A DNA stretch of 47,044 nucleotides from Streptomyces sp. NRRL F-5727 (GCF_000719555.1 NZ_JOGX01000049.1:1-47044), one strand, 5' to 3'. Numbered from the stretch's first letter, positions 36,723 through 44,493 are shown. Notes: a model not told the origin generated them from the sequence alone. Program-made: numbers and translations.

Positions 36723-37841
36723 GTGAGTACCGGCGGCGGGCGCGAGGCCCAACTCAAGCACACCGGTCTGCGGCCCGGGTGGACGACCGGGGCCTGCGCG
36801 ACGGCCGCGACGACCGCCGCGTACACCGCGCTGCTCACCGGCGACTTCCCGGACCCCGTGACGATCACCCTGCCCAGGGGCCAGACGCCGTCGTTCGCGC
36901 TGACCGCGGAGTCCCTGACCGGCGGCACGGCCATGGCGGCCGTGGTCAAGGACGCGGGCGACGACCCGGACGTCACCCACGGCGCGGTGATCCGCTCGAC
37001 CGTACGCCTCCTCCCGCCCGGCTCCGGGGTCGTCTTCCGCGCCGGCGAGGGCGTCGGCACGGTCACCCTCCCCGGCCTCCCCCTGGAGGTCGGCGAACCG
37101 GCGATCAACCCGGTGCCGCGCGAGCTGATGCGCGCCCACGTGGCGGAGACGGCGGCGGCGCACGGGGGCACCGGGGACGTGGAGGTGACCCTCTCCGTCG
37201 ACAACGGCGCCGAGATCGCCCGCTCCACCTGGAACCCGCGCATCGGCATCCTCGGCGGCCTGTCGATCCTCGGCACGACCGGGATCGTCGTCCCGTACTC
37301 GTGCTCGGCCTGGATCGACTCCATCCGCCGGGGCGTGGACGTGGCCCGCGCCGGCGGTCTCACCCACGTCGCCGGCTGTACGGGCTCCACCTCCGAGCGC
37401 ACGGTCACCCGGCTCTACGACCTGCCGGACATCGCCCTGCTCGACATGGGCGACTTCGCCGGCGCGGTCCTCAAGTACATCCGCCGCCACCCCGTCGACC
37501 GCCTGACGATCTGCGGCGGCTTCGCGAAGCTCTCCAAGCTGGCCGCCGGCCATCTGGACCTGCACTCGGCCCGCTCCCAGGTCGACAAGGGCTTCCTGGC
37601 GGAGCTGGCCCGCACGGGCGGCGCGCCGGACCCCCTGGCGGCGGAGATCGCCGAGGCCAACACGGGCCTCGCCGCCCTCCGCCTCTGCGAGGCCGCCGGG
37701 GTCCCCCTGGGCGACCTGGTGGCCGCCCGCGCCCGCGACGAGGCCCTGGCGGTCCTGCGCGGCGCCCCCGTCACGGTCGACGTGGTCTGCATCGACCGCG
37801 CGGGCACGGTGGTGGGCCGCTCGGAGCCGGCGGGCCCGTAG
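36723..37841 (+). CDS. cbiD: cobalt-precorrin-5B C1-methyltransferase CbiD
   Basis: 372 residues. LRPGWTTGACATAATTAAY near the start, TLSVDNGAEIARSTWNPRIGILGGLSILGTTGIVVPYS, CTGSTSERT, ICGGFAKLSKLAAGHLDLHS: all CbiD blocks. GGGAG precedes the GTG at 36723. CbiD belongs to the anaerobic route, yet the window also encodes oxygen-dependent CobG. Its promoter must lie within or overlap cobK. Confidence 0.93.
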   Translation: MSTGGGREAQLKHTGLRPGWTTGACATAATTAAYTALLTGDFPDPVTITLPRGQTPSFALTAESLTGGTAMAAVVKDAGDDPDVTHGAVIRSTVRLLPPGSGVVFRAGEGVGTVTLPGLPLEVGEPAINPVPRELMRAHVAETAAAHGGTGDVEVTLSVDNGAEIARSTWNPRIGILGGLSILGTTGIVVPYSCSAWIDSIRRGVDVARAGGLTHVAGCTGSTSERTVTRLYDLPDIALLDMGDFAGAVLKYIRRHPVDRLTICGGFAKLSKLAAGHLDLHSARSQVDKGFLAELARTGGAPDPLAAEIAEANTGLAALRLCEAAGVPLGDLVAARARDEALAVLRGAPVTVDVVCIDRAGTVVGRSEPAGP

Positions 37842-37936
37842 GACGGCGGCCCGCGGAGCGGCGAGCCGGGTAGCACCGCAGGACGCCGCGGAGCGGCCGG
37901 CCGGGTAAAAAGCGCAGGACACCGGCCCGGAGCCGG
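37841..37936 (+). repeat. imperfect direct repeats between cbiD and the GNAT gene
   Basis: Two and a half diverged units of 36-40 bases start at GGAC (37841, 37881, 37917), share CCGCGGAGCGG, GCCGGGTA and CGCAGGAC, and begin at the last base of the cbiD stop codon. The 110-bp spacer shows no gene or clear terminator. Confidence 0.5.
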
Positions 37937-37951
37937 GCCCAGAATCCCCGC

Positions 37952-38503
37952 ATGGCCGACTTCTCGCACAAGCCCACCCTCACCGGTGACCTGGTGGTCC
38001 TCCGTCCCGTCACCGAGGACGACGTGCCCGCGCTGCTCCCGATGTTCGAGGACCCCGAGGTGACCCGTCTGACCGGCAGCCACACCCGCTTCGACGAGCC
38101 CGCGCTGCGCCGCTGGTACGGCTCCCGGGCCGCGACCGACGACCGGCTCGACCTGGCGGTCGTGGAGCGGGCGACGGGCCGGGTGGTCGGCGAGGCGGTC
38201 CTCCACGAGTGGGACCCCGCCAACGAGAGCTGCGCCTTCCGCATCGGCTTCGCCCCCGAGGGCATCGGCCGCGGCCTCGGCACCGAGGCGACCCGCCTCC
38301 TCCTCGGCCACGCCTTCGCCGCCCTCGGCCTCTACCGTGTCTGGCTGGAGGTCTACGCCTTCAACCCCCGCGCCCGCCGCGCCTACGAGAAGGCCGGCTT
38401 CCGCCCGGAGGGCGTGCTGCGCGGGGCGCTGCTGTGGGAGGGGGAGCGGGTGGACGCGACGGTGATGGCGGCCCTCGCGCCGGAGTGGACGGCGCGGGCC
38501 TGA
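37952..38503 (+). CDS. GNAT-family acetyltransferase, RimJ/RimL-like
   Basis: 183 residues. LVVLRPVTEDDVPALLPMFEDPEV, VVGEAVLHEWDPANESCAFRIGFAPEGIGRGLGTEATRLLLGHAF and VYAFNPRARRAYEKAGFRPEGVLR match the RimJ/RimL subgroup, including the G-x-G-x-G/A acetyl-CoA loop and the closing A-Y-E-K-x-G-F motif. Substrates range from ribosomal N termini to antibiotics. No link to cobalamin is apparent. Confidence 0.9.
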   Translation: MADFSHKPTLTGDLVVLRPVTEDDVPALLPMFEDPEVTRLTGSHTRFDEPALRRWYGSRAATDDRLDLAVVERATGRVVGEAVLHEWDPANESCAFRIGFAPEGIGRGLGTEATRLLLGHAFAALGLYRVWLEVYAFNPRARRAYEKAGFRPEGVLRGALLWEGERVDATVMAALAPEWTARA

Positions 38504-38505
38504 GG

Positions 38506-39189
38506 TCAGAGGCCGTCGTCGTCCACCGGGTCGGCGCCTTCGAGGAGGCGCTCGCCGATGTCGTCGGCCCAGCGCTGGGCCCAGCCGCGGAGTTCCCGGA
38601 TCCGCTCCTCGTCGAGGCCGTGGGCGGCGAACTCGTCGTCGTCGATCCACTCCGCCCCGGCCAGCTTCGCCTGGAGTTCCTCCAGGTCGAAGCCGTCGCG
38701 GGCGTGCTGCCGGCCGAGCTCCTCCAGTTCCTCGGGGCTCCAGCCGCGTTCCGCCGCGGCGTGGACGTCGATCAGGTCCCGGGGCATGCCCCGGTCGGCG
38801 AGCGCGCGCACCTTGGTGCCGACGACGTCGCGCAGGGAGAGGAGGAGGCCGAACTCCCGGCGCTCGGGCGGGCCGCACAGCACCTCCTTGAGGACGTCCA
38901 CCTCGCACGCCTCGCCGCTGCCGGGGTCCGTGACGATCAGACGGGCGGAGAGCGGGTCCGTCTCCACCGTCCGCACCCGCCACCCCCGCGCCTCCAGTTC
39001 GGACCGCAGATGGGCGACGATCTCCGCCATCGGCCGGGGGTTCTCCGTGGCGACGTCGAGGTCCCGGCTCAGCCGGTCCACCAGTCCGTGCGCCTGCACG
39101 GCGTAACCCCCGGTCAGGACGAGCGGGTACTCGGTGCCCGCGCGCAGGACGTCGTCGAGGAGGCGGCGGTGGAGCCCGGTGAGGTTCAT
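38506..39189 (-). CDS. nucleotidyltransferase, AbiEii/AbiGii toxin-like
   Basis: 227 residues. YPLVLTGGYAVQAHGLVDRLSRDLDVATE contains the glycine motif and DxD metal site of nucleotidyltransferases of the AbiEii type; VVGTKVRALADRGMPRDLIDVHAA is the downstream K-x-R-A-L-x-x-R-x-x-R-D family block. The C-terminal third is acidic. Its ATG overlaps the stop of the small gene upstream (ATGA), as in toxin-antitoxin or abortive-infection modules. The activity may be tRNA or protein nucleotidylation; not proven here. Confidence 0.8.
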   Translation of the reverse strand: MNLTGLHRRLLDDVLRAGTEYPLVLTGGYAVQAHGLVDRLSRDLDVATENPRPMAEIVAHLRSELEARGWRVRTVETDPLSARLIVTDPGSGEACEVDVLKEVLCGPPERREFGLLLSLRDVVGTKVRALADRGMPRDLIDVHAAAERGWSPEELEELGRQHARDGFDLEELQAKLAGAEWIDDDEFAAHGLDEERIRELRGWAQRWADDIGERLLEGADPVDDDGL

Positions 39190-39527
39190 CCGGACGCGGG
39201 GGTCAGCTCGCGGAAGGCGCTCTCCCAGGTGACGCGCAGGTCCTTGCTGACGAGGGTGCGCAGGACGGGCCACATCTCGACGAGCAGGTCCCGGTTGAGA
39301 TGGCGGACGAGGTCGTCGTGGCCGCCTTCGGCGAGGACGGTGCGGTAGCAGCTCATCCTCAGCCGGGGCCGGTCGAGGTCGTACTCCGTCAGCCCCGACC
39401 ACGCCAGGTGCAGGGGGAGCCGGACCCGTCCCCCGCCGGGGCCCCGGAGGGCGGACAGGTCGGTGGGGAGCCGCCGTGCGTACCGTTCGCGCCGTACCTC
39501 GGAGACGGTCGCCGTCTCGTGTGCCAT
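39186..39527 (-). CDS. small partner protein of the nucleotidyltransferase (possible antitoxin)
   Basis: 113 residues, basic, without the winged-helix domain seen in AbiEi antitoxins. YDLDRPRLRMSCYRTVLAEGGHDDLVRHLNRDLLVEMWPVLRTLVSKDLRVTWESAF is helical and predicted globular. It precedes and is translationally coupled to the AbiEii-like gene, the position an antitoxin or specificity factor takes. I do not recognise the family beyond that. Confidence 0.65.
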   Translation of the reverse strand: MAHETATVSEVRRERYARRLPTDLSALRGPGGGRVRLPLHLAWSGLTEYDLDRPRLRMSCYRTVLAEGGHDDLVRHLNRDLLVEMWPVLRTLVSKDLRVTWESAFRELTPASG

Positions 39528-39648
39528 GCCCCGATTATCCCCCGGCCCGGCCGTCCCGGGGGAAACTTCCGCCCCGCGGACCGGATGCGGCGCGCCGCAC
39601 CCGAACCTACGCTTACCACCACGAAACCCCCGCACGAGAGGGAGACCC

Positions 39649-39723
39649 ATGGCGAAGCGTGGCAACAAGAAGCGGGCGCGCAAGAAGAAGAAGGCGAACC
39701 ACGGCAAGCGGCCCAACGCCTGA
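39649..39723 (+). CDS. 50S ribosomal protein bL37-like peptide
   Basis: 24 residues, ten of them Lys and four Arg, beginning MAKRGNKKRARKKKK and ending KANHGKRPNA. The ending is the same as I recall for mycobacterial bL37, an actinobacterial ribosomal protein of the large subunit first seen in cryo-EM structures. GAGAGGGAGA precedes the ATG. It is short enough for automated annotation to miss. A 14-bp palindrome TGCGGCGCGCCGCA (39586-39599) lies upstream. Confidence 0.82.
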   Translation: MAKRGNKKRARKKKKANHGKRPNA

Positions 39724-39815
39724 GCCGTCGTGGTGGCCGGGGCCGGATCCGTCGCGTACGGGTCCGGCCTCCGGTGCGTCGCAGGCGGGGCGGGGCCGCG
39801 GCCGGGTCGGCCGGG

Positions 39816-39908
39816 CCGTCAGCAGGTGTGGCGGTCGCGGGCCGGGCCGTCAGCAGGTGTGGCCGTCGCGGGCCGGGCCGTCAGCAGGTGTGGCGGTCGC
39901 GGGCCGGG
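39816..39908. repeat. three tandem 31-bp copies of the cobM 3' end
   Basis: Units 39816-39846, 39847-39877 and 39878-39908 are head-to-tail; the middle one differs by one base. The cobM stop codon lies in the third (39881), which also encodes the last residues of CobM (ARDRHTC). The other two are downstream duplicates of that end, each with its own stop. Looks like recent slippage or unequal exchange. Confidence 0.85.
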
Positions 39909-40630
39909 TCGTAGAGGTGGCTGTCGCGGAACTCGGAGGCCGCGAGCGTGCGGCCGACGATGATGACGGCCGTCTTGGTGATGCCGGCCGTCTTCACCTG
40001 CTCCGCGATGTCCTCCAGGGTACCGCGCAGGACGACCTCGTCGGGGCGGCTGGCCATGGCGACGACGGCGGCCGGGCAGTCCACGCCGTAGTGCGGGACC
40101 AGCTCGGAGACGATCCGGTCGACGTACCGCGCGCCGAGGTGGAGCACGAGCAGGGCGCCGCTGCGGCCGAGGGTGGCCAGGTCCTCGCCCTCGGGCATGG
40201 GGGTGGCCTGCTGGGCGATGCGGGTGAGGACGACGGTCTGGCCGACGGTCGGGACGGTCAGTTCGCGCTTGAGCGCGGCGGCGGCCGCCGCGAAGGCCGG
40301 GACGCCGGGCACGACCTCGTACGGGATGCCCGCCGCGTCGAGCCGCCGCATCTGCTCGGCCATGGCGCTGAAGACCGACGGGTCGCCGGAGTGGAGGCGG
40401 GCCACGTCCTGGCCGGCCGCGTGGGCGGCGGCGATCTCCGCGACGATCTCGTCCAGGTGCATCTTCGCCGTGTCGACGAGCTTCGCGTCCGGCGGGCACT
40501 CGGCCAGCAGCTCGCGGGGGACGAGGGAGCCGGCGTAGAGGCAGACCCCGCAGGCCGCGAGGGTGCGGGCGCCGCGCACGGTGATGAGGTCGGCGGCGCC
40601 GGGGCCCGCGCCGATGAAGTAGACGGTCAT
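39881..40630 (-). CDS. cobM: precorrin-4 C11-methyltransferase CobM
   Basis: 249 residues. MTVYFIGAGPGAADLITVRG, VCLYAGSLVPRELL, ARLHSGDPSVFSAMAEQMRRL, YEVVPGVPAFAAAAAAL and VVLTRIAQQATPMPEGE are typical CobM/CbiF blocks with the GAGPG and GDP SAM-binding motifs. ATG overlaps the cobL stop (ATGA). Its 3' end is triplicated in the 31-bp repeat. Confidence 0.95.
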   Translation of the reverse strand: MTVYFIGAGPGAADLITVRGARTLAACGVCLYAGSLVPRELLAECPPDAKLVDTAKMHLDEIVAEIAAAHAAGQDVARLHSGDPSVFSAMAEQMRRLDAAGIPYEVVPGVPAFAAAAAALKRELTVPTVGQTVVLTRIAQQATPMPEGEDLATLGRSGALLVLHLGARYVDRIVSELVPHYGVDCPAAVVAMASRPDEVVLRGTLEDIAEQVKTAGITKTAVIIVGRTLAASEFRDSHLYDPARDRHTC

Positions 40631-41862
40631 GAGTCGGAAGAACCCTTCGTTGCGGACCACTGCGTGACGGGCATCGCCGTCCGCCAGCCGGTGAAGCCGC
40701 CGACGGGCACGGCGGCGGAGACCGCCAGCCGGACCAGTTCGCCGCCGTGGCGGCGGTACCGGTCGGCGAGCAGCGCCTCGGATTCGAGCGTCACCGTGTT
40801 GGCGACGAGCCGGCCGCCGGGCGGCAGCGCGTCCCAGCAGGCGTCGAGCAGGCCGGGGGCGGTGAGGCCGCCGCCGATGAAGACGGCGTCGGGGACGGGC
40901 AGGCCGGCGAGCGCGGCGGGCGCCGGGCCGGTGACCACACGGAGGGCCGGTACGCCGAGGCCGGCGGCGTTGCGCGTGATGCGGGCGGCCCGTTCGGGTG
41001 ACTTCTCGACCGCGATCGCCCGGCAGTCGCGGTGCGTCCGCATCCACTCGATCCCGATGGAGCCGGAGCCGCCGCCGACGTCCCAGAGGAGTTCGCCGGG
41101 GGCGGGGGCGAGCGCGGCGAGCGTGGCGGCGCGGACGTACCGCTTGGTGAGCTGGCCGTCGTGCTCGTACGCCTCGTCGGGGAGGCCCGGCCCGGCGCCG
41201 AGCCGGAGCGCGCCGGGGTCGCGGACGCAGTCGAGGGCGAGGACGTTGAGGGGGTCGGTGCGCTCGTGGGGCCAGTCGGCGGCGGTGCCGTCGAGGAGCC
41301 GTTCGGCGGGGCCGCCGAGCTGTTCGAGGACCCGGATCCGGGTGCCGCCCCAGCCCGTCCGGCGCAGCAGTTCCGCGACGCCCGCGGCCGTGCCCGCGCC
41401 CTCGCTGAGGACGAGGAGGCGGCGGCCGTCGTGGAGGGCGGCGGAGAGCGCGGCGAGGGGCCGGGCGACGAGCGAGACGGTCTCGACGGCCTCCAGGGGC
41501 CAGCCGAGGCGGGCGCAGGCGTACGAGACGGAGGACGGGTGCGGGCGGACGTCGAGGGCGACGTCCCCGGCGGTCTCGGCGAGGGTGCGGGCGATGCCGT
41601 GGAAGGAGGGGTCCCCGCTGGCGAGGACGGCGGTCCTGCGGCCGGCGTGGGCGGCGAGGAGGCCGGGGACGGCGGGCCGGAGCGGCGACGGCCAGGGGAT
41701 CCGCTCGCCGGGGCAGTCGGCGGCGGGCAGCAGGGCGAGCTGGCGGGGGCCGCCGATCAGCACCTCGGCCTCGCGCAGGACCTGGCGGGAGCCCTCGGGG
41801 AGCCCGTCCCAGCCGTCCGCGCCGATCCCGACGACCGACACCACCGATATCGCAGCGTTCAC
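40627..41862 (-). CDS. cobL: precorrin-6Y C5,15-methyltransferase (decarboxylating) CobL
   Basis: 411 residues: an N-terminal CbiE domain (VVGIGADGWDGL, EVLIGGPRQLALL, TAVLASGDPSFHGIARTL) and a C-terminal CbiT domain (ELLWDVGGGSGSIGIEWM SAM site, AVFIGGG-like DAVFIGGGLTAPGLL). It methylates C5 and C15 and decarboxylates the C12 acetate. GTG start at 41862. Upstream, ACGTGAAGGGC (41875-41885) and GCCCTCACGT (41907-41916) form a bulged stem, but no B12 box is visible. Confidence 0.95.
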   Translation of the reverse strand: MNAAISVVSVVGIGADGWDGLPEGSRQVLREAEVLIGGPRQLALLPAADCPGERIPWPSPLRPAVPGLLAAHAGRRTAVLASGDPSFHGIARTLAETAGDVALDVRPHPSSVSYACARLGWPLEAVETVSLVARPLAALSAALHDGRRLLVLSEGAGTAAGVAELLRRTGWGGTRIRVLEQLGGPAERLLDGTAADWPHERTDPLNVLALDCVRDPGALRLGAGPGLPDEAYEHDGQLTKRYVRAATLAALAPAPGELLWDVGGGSGSIGIEWMRTHRDCRAIAVEKSPERAARITRNAAGLGVPALRVVTGPAPAALAGLPVPDAVFIGGGLTAPGLLDACWDALPPGGRLVANTVTLESEALLADRYRRHGGELVRLAVSAAVPVGGFTGWRTAMPVTQWSATKGSSDS

Positions 41863-41947
41863 GTCCGGAACCCTACGTGAAGGGCGCAGGTGGGCGGCAC
41901 GTGGCAGCCCTCACGTCCGGGCGGGGCCGGCGTCGGCCTCCGCGGGG

Positions 41948-42088
41948 TCACTTCTGGGCGTTCTGCCCCACGTAGAAGAGGAGCCAGACGAAGCCGGCGA
42001 AGGCGTGGGTGGCGAAGACGTACACGAAGACGCGGAGCATCACGCCCCGCTCCTTCCAGCTCTCGTTGTCGTGCGCCTTCTCGGTCAT
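41948..42088 (-). CDS. DUF6126-type small membrane protein
   Basis: 46 residues. A charged start MTEKAHDNESWKERGVMLR leads into one transmembrane helix (VFVYVFATHAFAGFVWLLFYVG) and a short tail. The WKERG-x-x-LRVFVYV pattern is that of the small Streptomyces DUF6126 proteins as I recall them. Function unknown. Confidence 0.75.
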   Translation of the reverse strand: MTEKAHDNESWKERGVMLRVFVYVFATHAFAGFVWLLFYVGQNAQK

Positions 42089-42117
42089 GGCGTCCAGGGT
42101 ACGGCGCGGAACGGGGG

Positions 42118-42176
42118 GCGGGACCGCGCGGAACCCGGAGCGGGACCGCGCGGACCAGGGGGCGGGACCGCGCGGA
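42118..42176. repeat. 22-bp tandem repeat
   Basis: GCGGGACCGCGCGGA recurs exactly at 42118-42132, 42140-42154 and 42162-42176, a 22-bp period, with partial copies on both sides. Each core contains the palindrome CCGCGCGG. It lies in the 176-bp gap between the DUF6126 gene and the monooxygenase gene; no protein is encoded. Confidence 0.75.
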
Positions 42177-42219
42177 GCAGCGCGGAATAGGGAGAGGGGT
42201 CGCACCGTTGGAGCAGATA

Positions 42220-42233
42220 GTTTAAGCTTCAAC
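42220..42233. promoter_or_regulatory. palindromic operator upstream of the luciferase-like monooxygenase
   Basis: GTTTAAGCTTCAAC is a 14-bp palindrome with one mismatched pair, in a rare AT-rich patch 31 bases before the monooxygenase start. It resembles MarR-family half-site spacing; the regulator is not in the window. Confidence 0.45.
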
Positions 42234-42264
42234 CACCAGTCAGGAAACGCGAGAGGTGACCACG

Positions 42265-43362
42265 ATGCAGTTCGGGATCTTCACCGTCGGCGACGTGACG
42301 ACCGACCCCACCACCGGCCGCACCCCCAGCGAGCACGAGCGCATCAAGAACACGGTCGCCATCGCGCTCAAGGCGGAGGAGGTCGGACTCGACGTCTTCG
42401 CCACCGGCGAGCACCACAACCCGCCGTTCGTCCCGTCCTCCCCGACCACCCTCCTCGGACACATCGCCGCGCGGACCGAGAACCTCATCCTGTCGACCTC
42501 CACGACCCTCATCACCACCAACGACCCGGTGAAGATCGCCGAGGACTACGCGACCCTCCAGCACCTCGCCGACGGCCGCGTGGACCTGATGATGGGCCGC
42601 GGCAACACCGGCCCGGTCTACCCGTGGTTCGGCCAGGACATCCGCCAGGGCATCCCGCTCGCCATCGAGAACTACGCGCTCCTCCACAGGCTGTGGAGGG
42701 AGGACGTGGTCGACTGGGAGGGCAAGTTCCGCACCGCCCTCCAGGGCTTCACCGCCACCCCGCGCCCCCTCGACGGCGTCCCGCCGTTCGTCTGGCACGG
42801 CTCCATCCGCTCCCCCGAGATCGCCGAGCAGGCCGCGTACTACGGCGACGGCTTCTTCGCCAACCACATCTTCTGGCCCAAGCAGCACACCGAGAAGATG
42901 GTCCGCCTCTACCGCCAGCGGTACGCGCACTACGGCCACGGCACGCCCGAGCAGGCCATCGTCGGCCTCGGCGGCCAGGTCTTCATGCGGAAGAACTCGC
43001 AGGACGCCGTACGGGAGTTCCGCCCGTACTTCGACAACGCGCCGGTCTACGGCCACGGCCCCTCCCTGGAGGAGTTCAGCAGCCAGACCCCGCTGACCGT
43101 CGGCTCCCCGCAGGAGGTCATCGAACGCACCCTGTCCTTCCGCGAGTACGTCGGCGACTACCAGCGCCAGCTCTTCCTGGTCGACCACGCCGGACTGCCC
43201 CTGAAGACGGTCCTGGAACAGCTCGACATCCTCGGCGAGGAGGTCGTCCCGGTGCTCCGCAAGGAGTTCGCGAGCCTGCGCCCCGCCGGCGTCCCGGAGA
43301 CCGCCCCGCTCCACCCCGCCGTCCTCGCCCCGAACGCCTCGAACGCCTCGAAGGAGGTCTGA
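42265..43362 (+). CDS. LLM-class FMN-dependent (luciferase-like) monooxygenase
   Basis: 365 residues. Bacterial-luciferase fold: MQFGIFTVGDV, ATGEHHNPPFVPSSPTTLLGHIAARTENLILSTSTTLI, AEDYATLQHLADGRVDLMMGRGNT and WHGSIRSPEIAEQAAYYGDGFFAN. It needs reduced FMN, and the next gene (five bases downstream) encodes an NAD(P)H:FMN reductase. GAGAGG precedes the ATG at 42265. Natural substrate unknown; such pairs often oxidise sulfonates, electrophiles or long-chain compounds. Confidence 0.9.
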   Translation: MQFGIFTVGDVTTDPTTGRTPSEHERIKNTVAIALKAEEVGLDVFATGEHHNPPFVPSSPTTLLGHIAARTENLILSTSTTLITTNDPVKIAEDYATLQHLADGRVDLMMGRGNTGPVYPWFGQDIRQGIPLAIENYALLHRLWREDVVDWEGKFRTALQGFTATPRPLDGVPPFVWHGSIRSPEIAEQAAYYGDGFFANHIFWPKQHTEKMVRLYRQRYAHYGHGTPEQAIVGLGGQVFMRKNSQDAVREFRPYFDNAPVYGHGPSLEEFSSQTPLTVGSPQEVIERTLSFREYVGDYQRQLFLVDHAGLPLKTVLEQLDILGEEVVPVLRKEFASLRPAGVPETAPLHPAVLAPNASNASKEV

Positions 43363-43366
43363 CGCC

Positions 43367-43993
43367 ATGCAGACCCTGAAGCTGGTCGCCGTCTCCGCCG
43401 GCCTGAGCAGCCCCTCCTCCACCCGGCTCCTCGCCGACCGCCTCGTCCAGGCCGCCCGCTACCGGCTGGCCGAGCAGGAGTACGCGGTCGAGGCCGAGGT
43501 CGTCGAACTCCGCGACCTCGCCGTGGACATCGCGAAGAACCTGGTGACGGGCTTCCCGTCGGAGGCGCTCCAGAAGGCCGTCGACAAGGTGACCGGCGCG
43601 GACGGCGTCATCGCGGTGACGCCCGTCTTCACCGCCTCCTACAGCGGCCTCTTCAAGTCCTTCTTCGACCTGATCGACCCGACGGCCCTCACCGGTACGC
43701 CGGTCCTCCTCGGCGCGACCGGCGGCACCGCCCGCCACAGCCTGGTCCTCGACCACGCACTGCGCCCGCTCTTCGCCTACCTGCGCGCCCGGACCGCCCC
43801 GACCGCCGTCTACGCGGCCTCGGAGGACTGGGGCACCGGCGGCGACGAGTACACCGAGGGCCTGCCGCACCGGATCACCCGGGCGGGCGAGGAGTTCGCG
43901 GACCTGATCGCGGCGACGGCGCACACCCGCCCCGACCCCGGGGAGGAGTTCGTCCCCTTCGAGAAGCAACTGGCCGACCTCCGCCTGGACTGA
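43367..43993 (+). CDS. NAD(P)H-dependent FMN reductase
   Basis: 208 residues of flavodoxin-like fold: LVAVSAGLSSPSSTRLLADRL binds the FMN phosphate, VTPVFTASYSGLFKSFFDLIDP is the conserved flavin-binding loop, and VLLGATGGTARHSLV follows. AAGGAGG lies at the end of the monooxygenase gene. It should supply FMNH2 to the preceding enzyme, together forming a two-component monooxygenase. Confidence 0.92.
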   Translation: MQTLKLVAVSAGLSSPSSTRLLADRLVQAARYRLAEQEYAVEAEVVELRDLAVDIAKNLVTGFPSEALQKAVDKVTGADGVIAVTPVFTASYSGLFKSFFDLIDPTALTGTPVLLGATGGTARHSLVLDHALRPLFAYLRARTAPTAVYAASEDWGTGGDEYTEGLPHRITRAGEEFADLIAATAHTRPDPGEEFVPFEKQLADLRLD

Positions 43994-44006
43994 CGCTTTT
44001 GTTACG

Positions 44007-44041
44007 TTGTGAGAGGTAATCGGTAATCGGTAATCGGTTAC
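44007..44041 (+). promoter_or_regulatory. heptameric direct repeats in the universal-stress gene promoter
   Basis: GGTAATC occurs three times head-to-tail (44015, 44022, 44029) followed by GGTTAC. A TTGTGA (44007-44012), 18-base spacer, TAATCG (44031-44036) promoter overlaps it. Direct heptamers suit OmpR/SARP-type activators, but slippage is also possible. Confidence 0.5.
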
Positions 44042-44064
44042 TCCCCGACGAACGGAGGTCGGCG

Positions 44065-44493
44065 ATGGCCGGCGGCAGGATCGTGGTGGGCGTGGACGGC
44101 TCGGAACCGTCCCTGAAGGCGCTGAAGTGGGCGGCCGCCCAGGCCGCCCTCACCGGGGACGCCCTCCACGCGGTGATCAGCTGGGAGTACCCGGCGTCCT
44201 GGGCGACGCTGATGCCGGGCGTCCCACCGGAGTTCGACCCCGAACGGCTGGCCAAGCAGATCCTCGACCAGTCCCTCACGGAGGCGCTCACCCCCGAGGA
44301 GGCCGCCGCGACGACCCGCACGGTCGTCGGCGGCAACGCGGCGCAGGCACTGATCGACCAGGCGGAGGGGGCGGAACTGCTGGTTGTCGGCGACCGGGGC
44401 TACAGCGGCTTCAAGGCGGCCGTCCTGGGCTCGGTCTCCTCCAACGTCACCCAACACGCCCCCTGCCCGGTAGTCGTGGTCCGAGGCACCTGA
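44065..44493 (+). CDS. universal stress protein (UspA) family
   Basis: 142 residues, one Usp domain. RIVVGVDGSEPSLKALKWAA at the start and LLVVGDRGYSGFKAAVLGSVSSNVTQHAPCPVVVVR at the end form the ATP-binding G-2x-G-9x-G-S/T site. GGAGG precedes the ATG. A single-domain ATP-binding Usp, likely induced in stress or stationary phase; its upstream heptamer repeats may be the control site. Confidence 0.93.
   Translation: MAGGRIVVGVDGSEPSLKALKWAAAQAALTGDALHAVISWEYPASWATLMPGVPPEFDPERLAKQILDQSLTEALTPEEAAATTRTVVGGNAAQALIDQAEGAELLVVGDRGYSGFKAAVLGSVSSNVTQHAPCPVVVVRGT

Noticed and set aside
39816..39908. Possible CRISPR array
   Set aside because: The 31-bp units abut directly with no spacers and encode the cobM 3' end.
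41863..41947. Second cobalamin riboswitch before cobL
   Set aside because: A bulged stem is present but the B12 box GCCACTG and the GGTGAxAxTCC motif are absent, and the region is too short.
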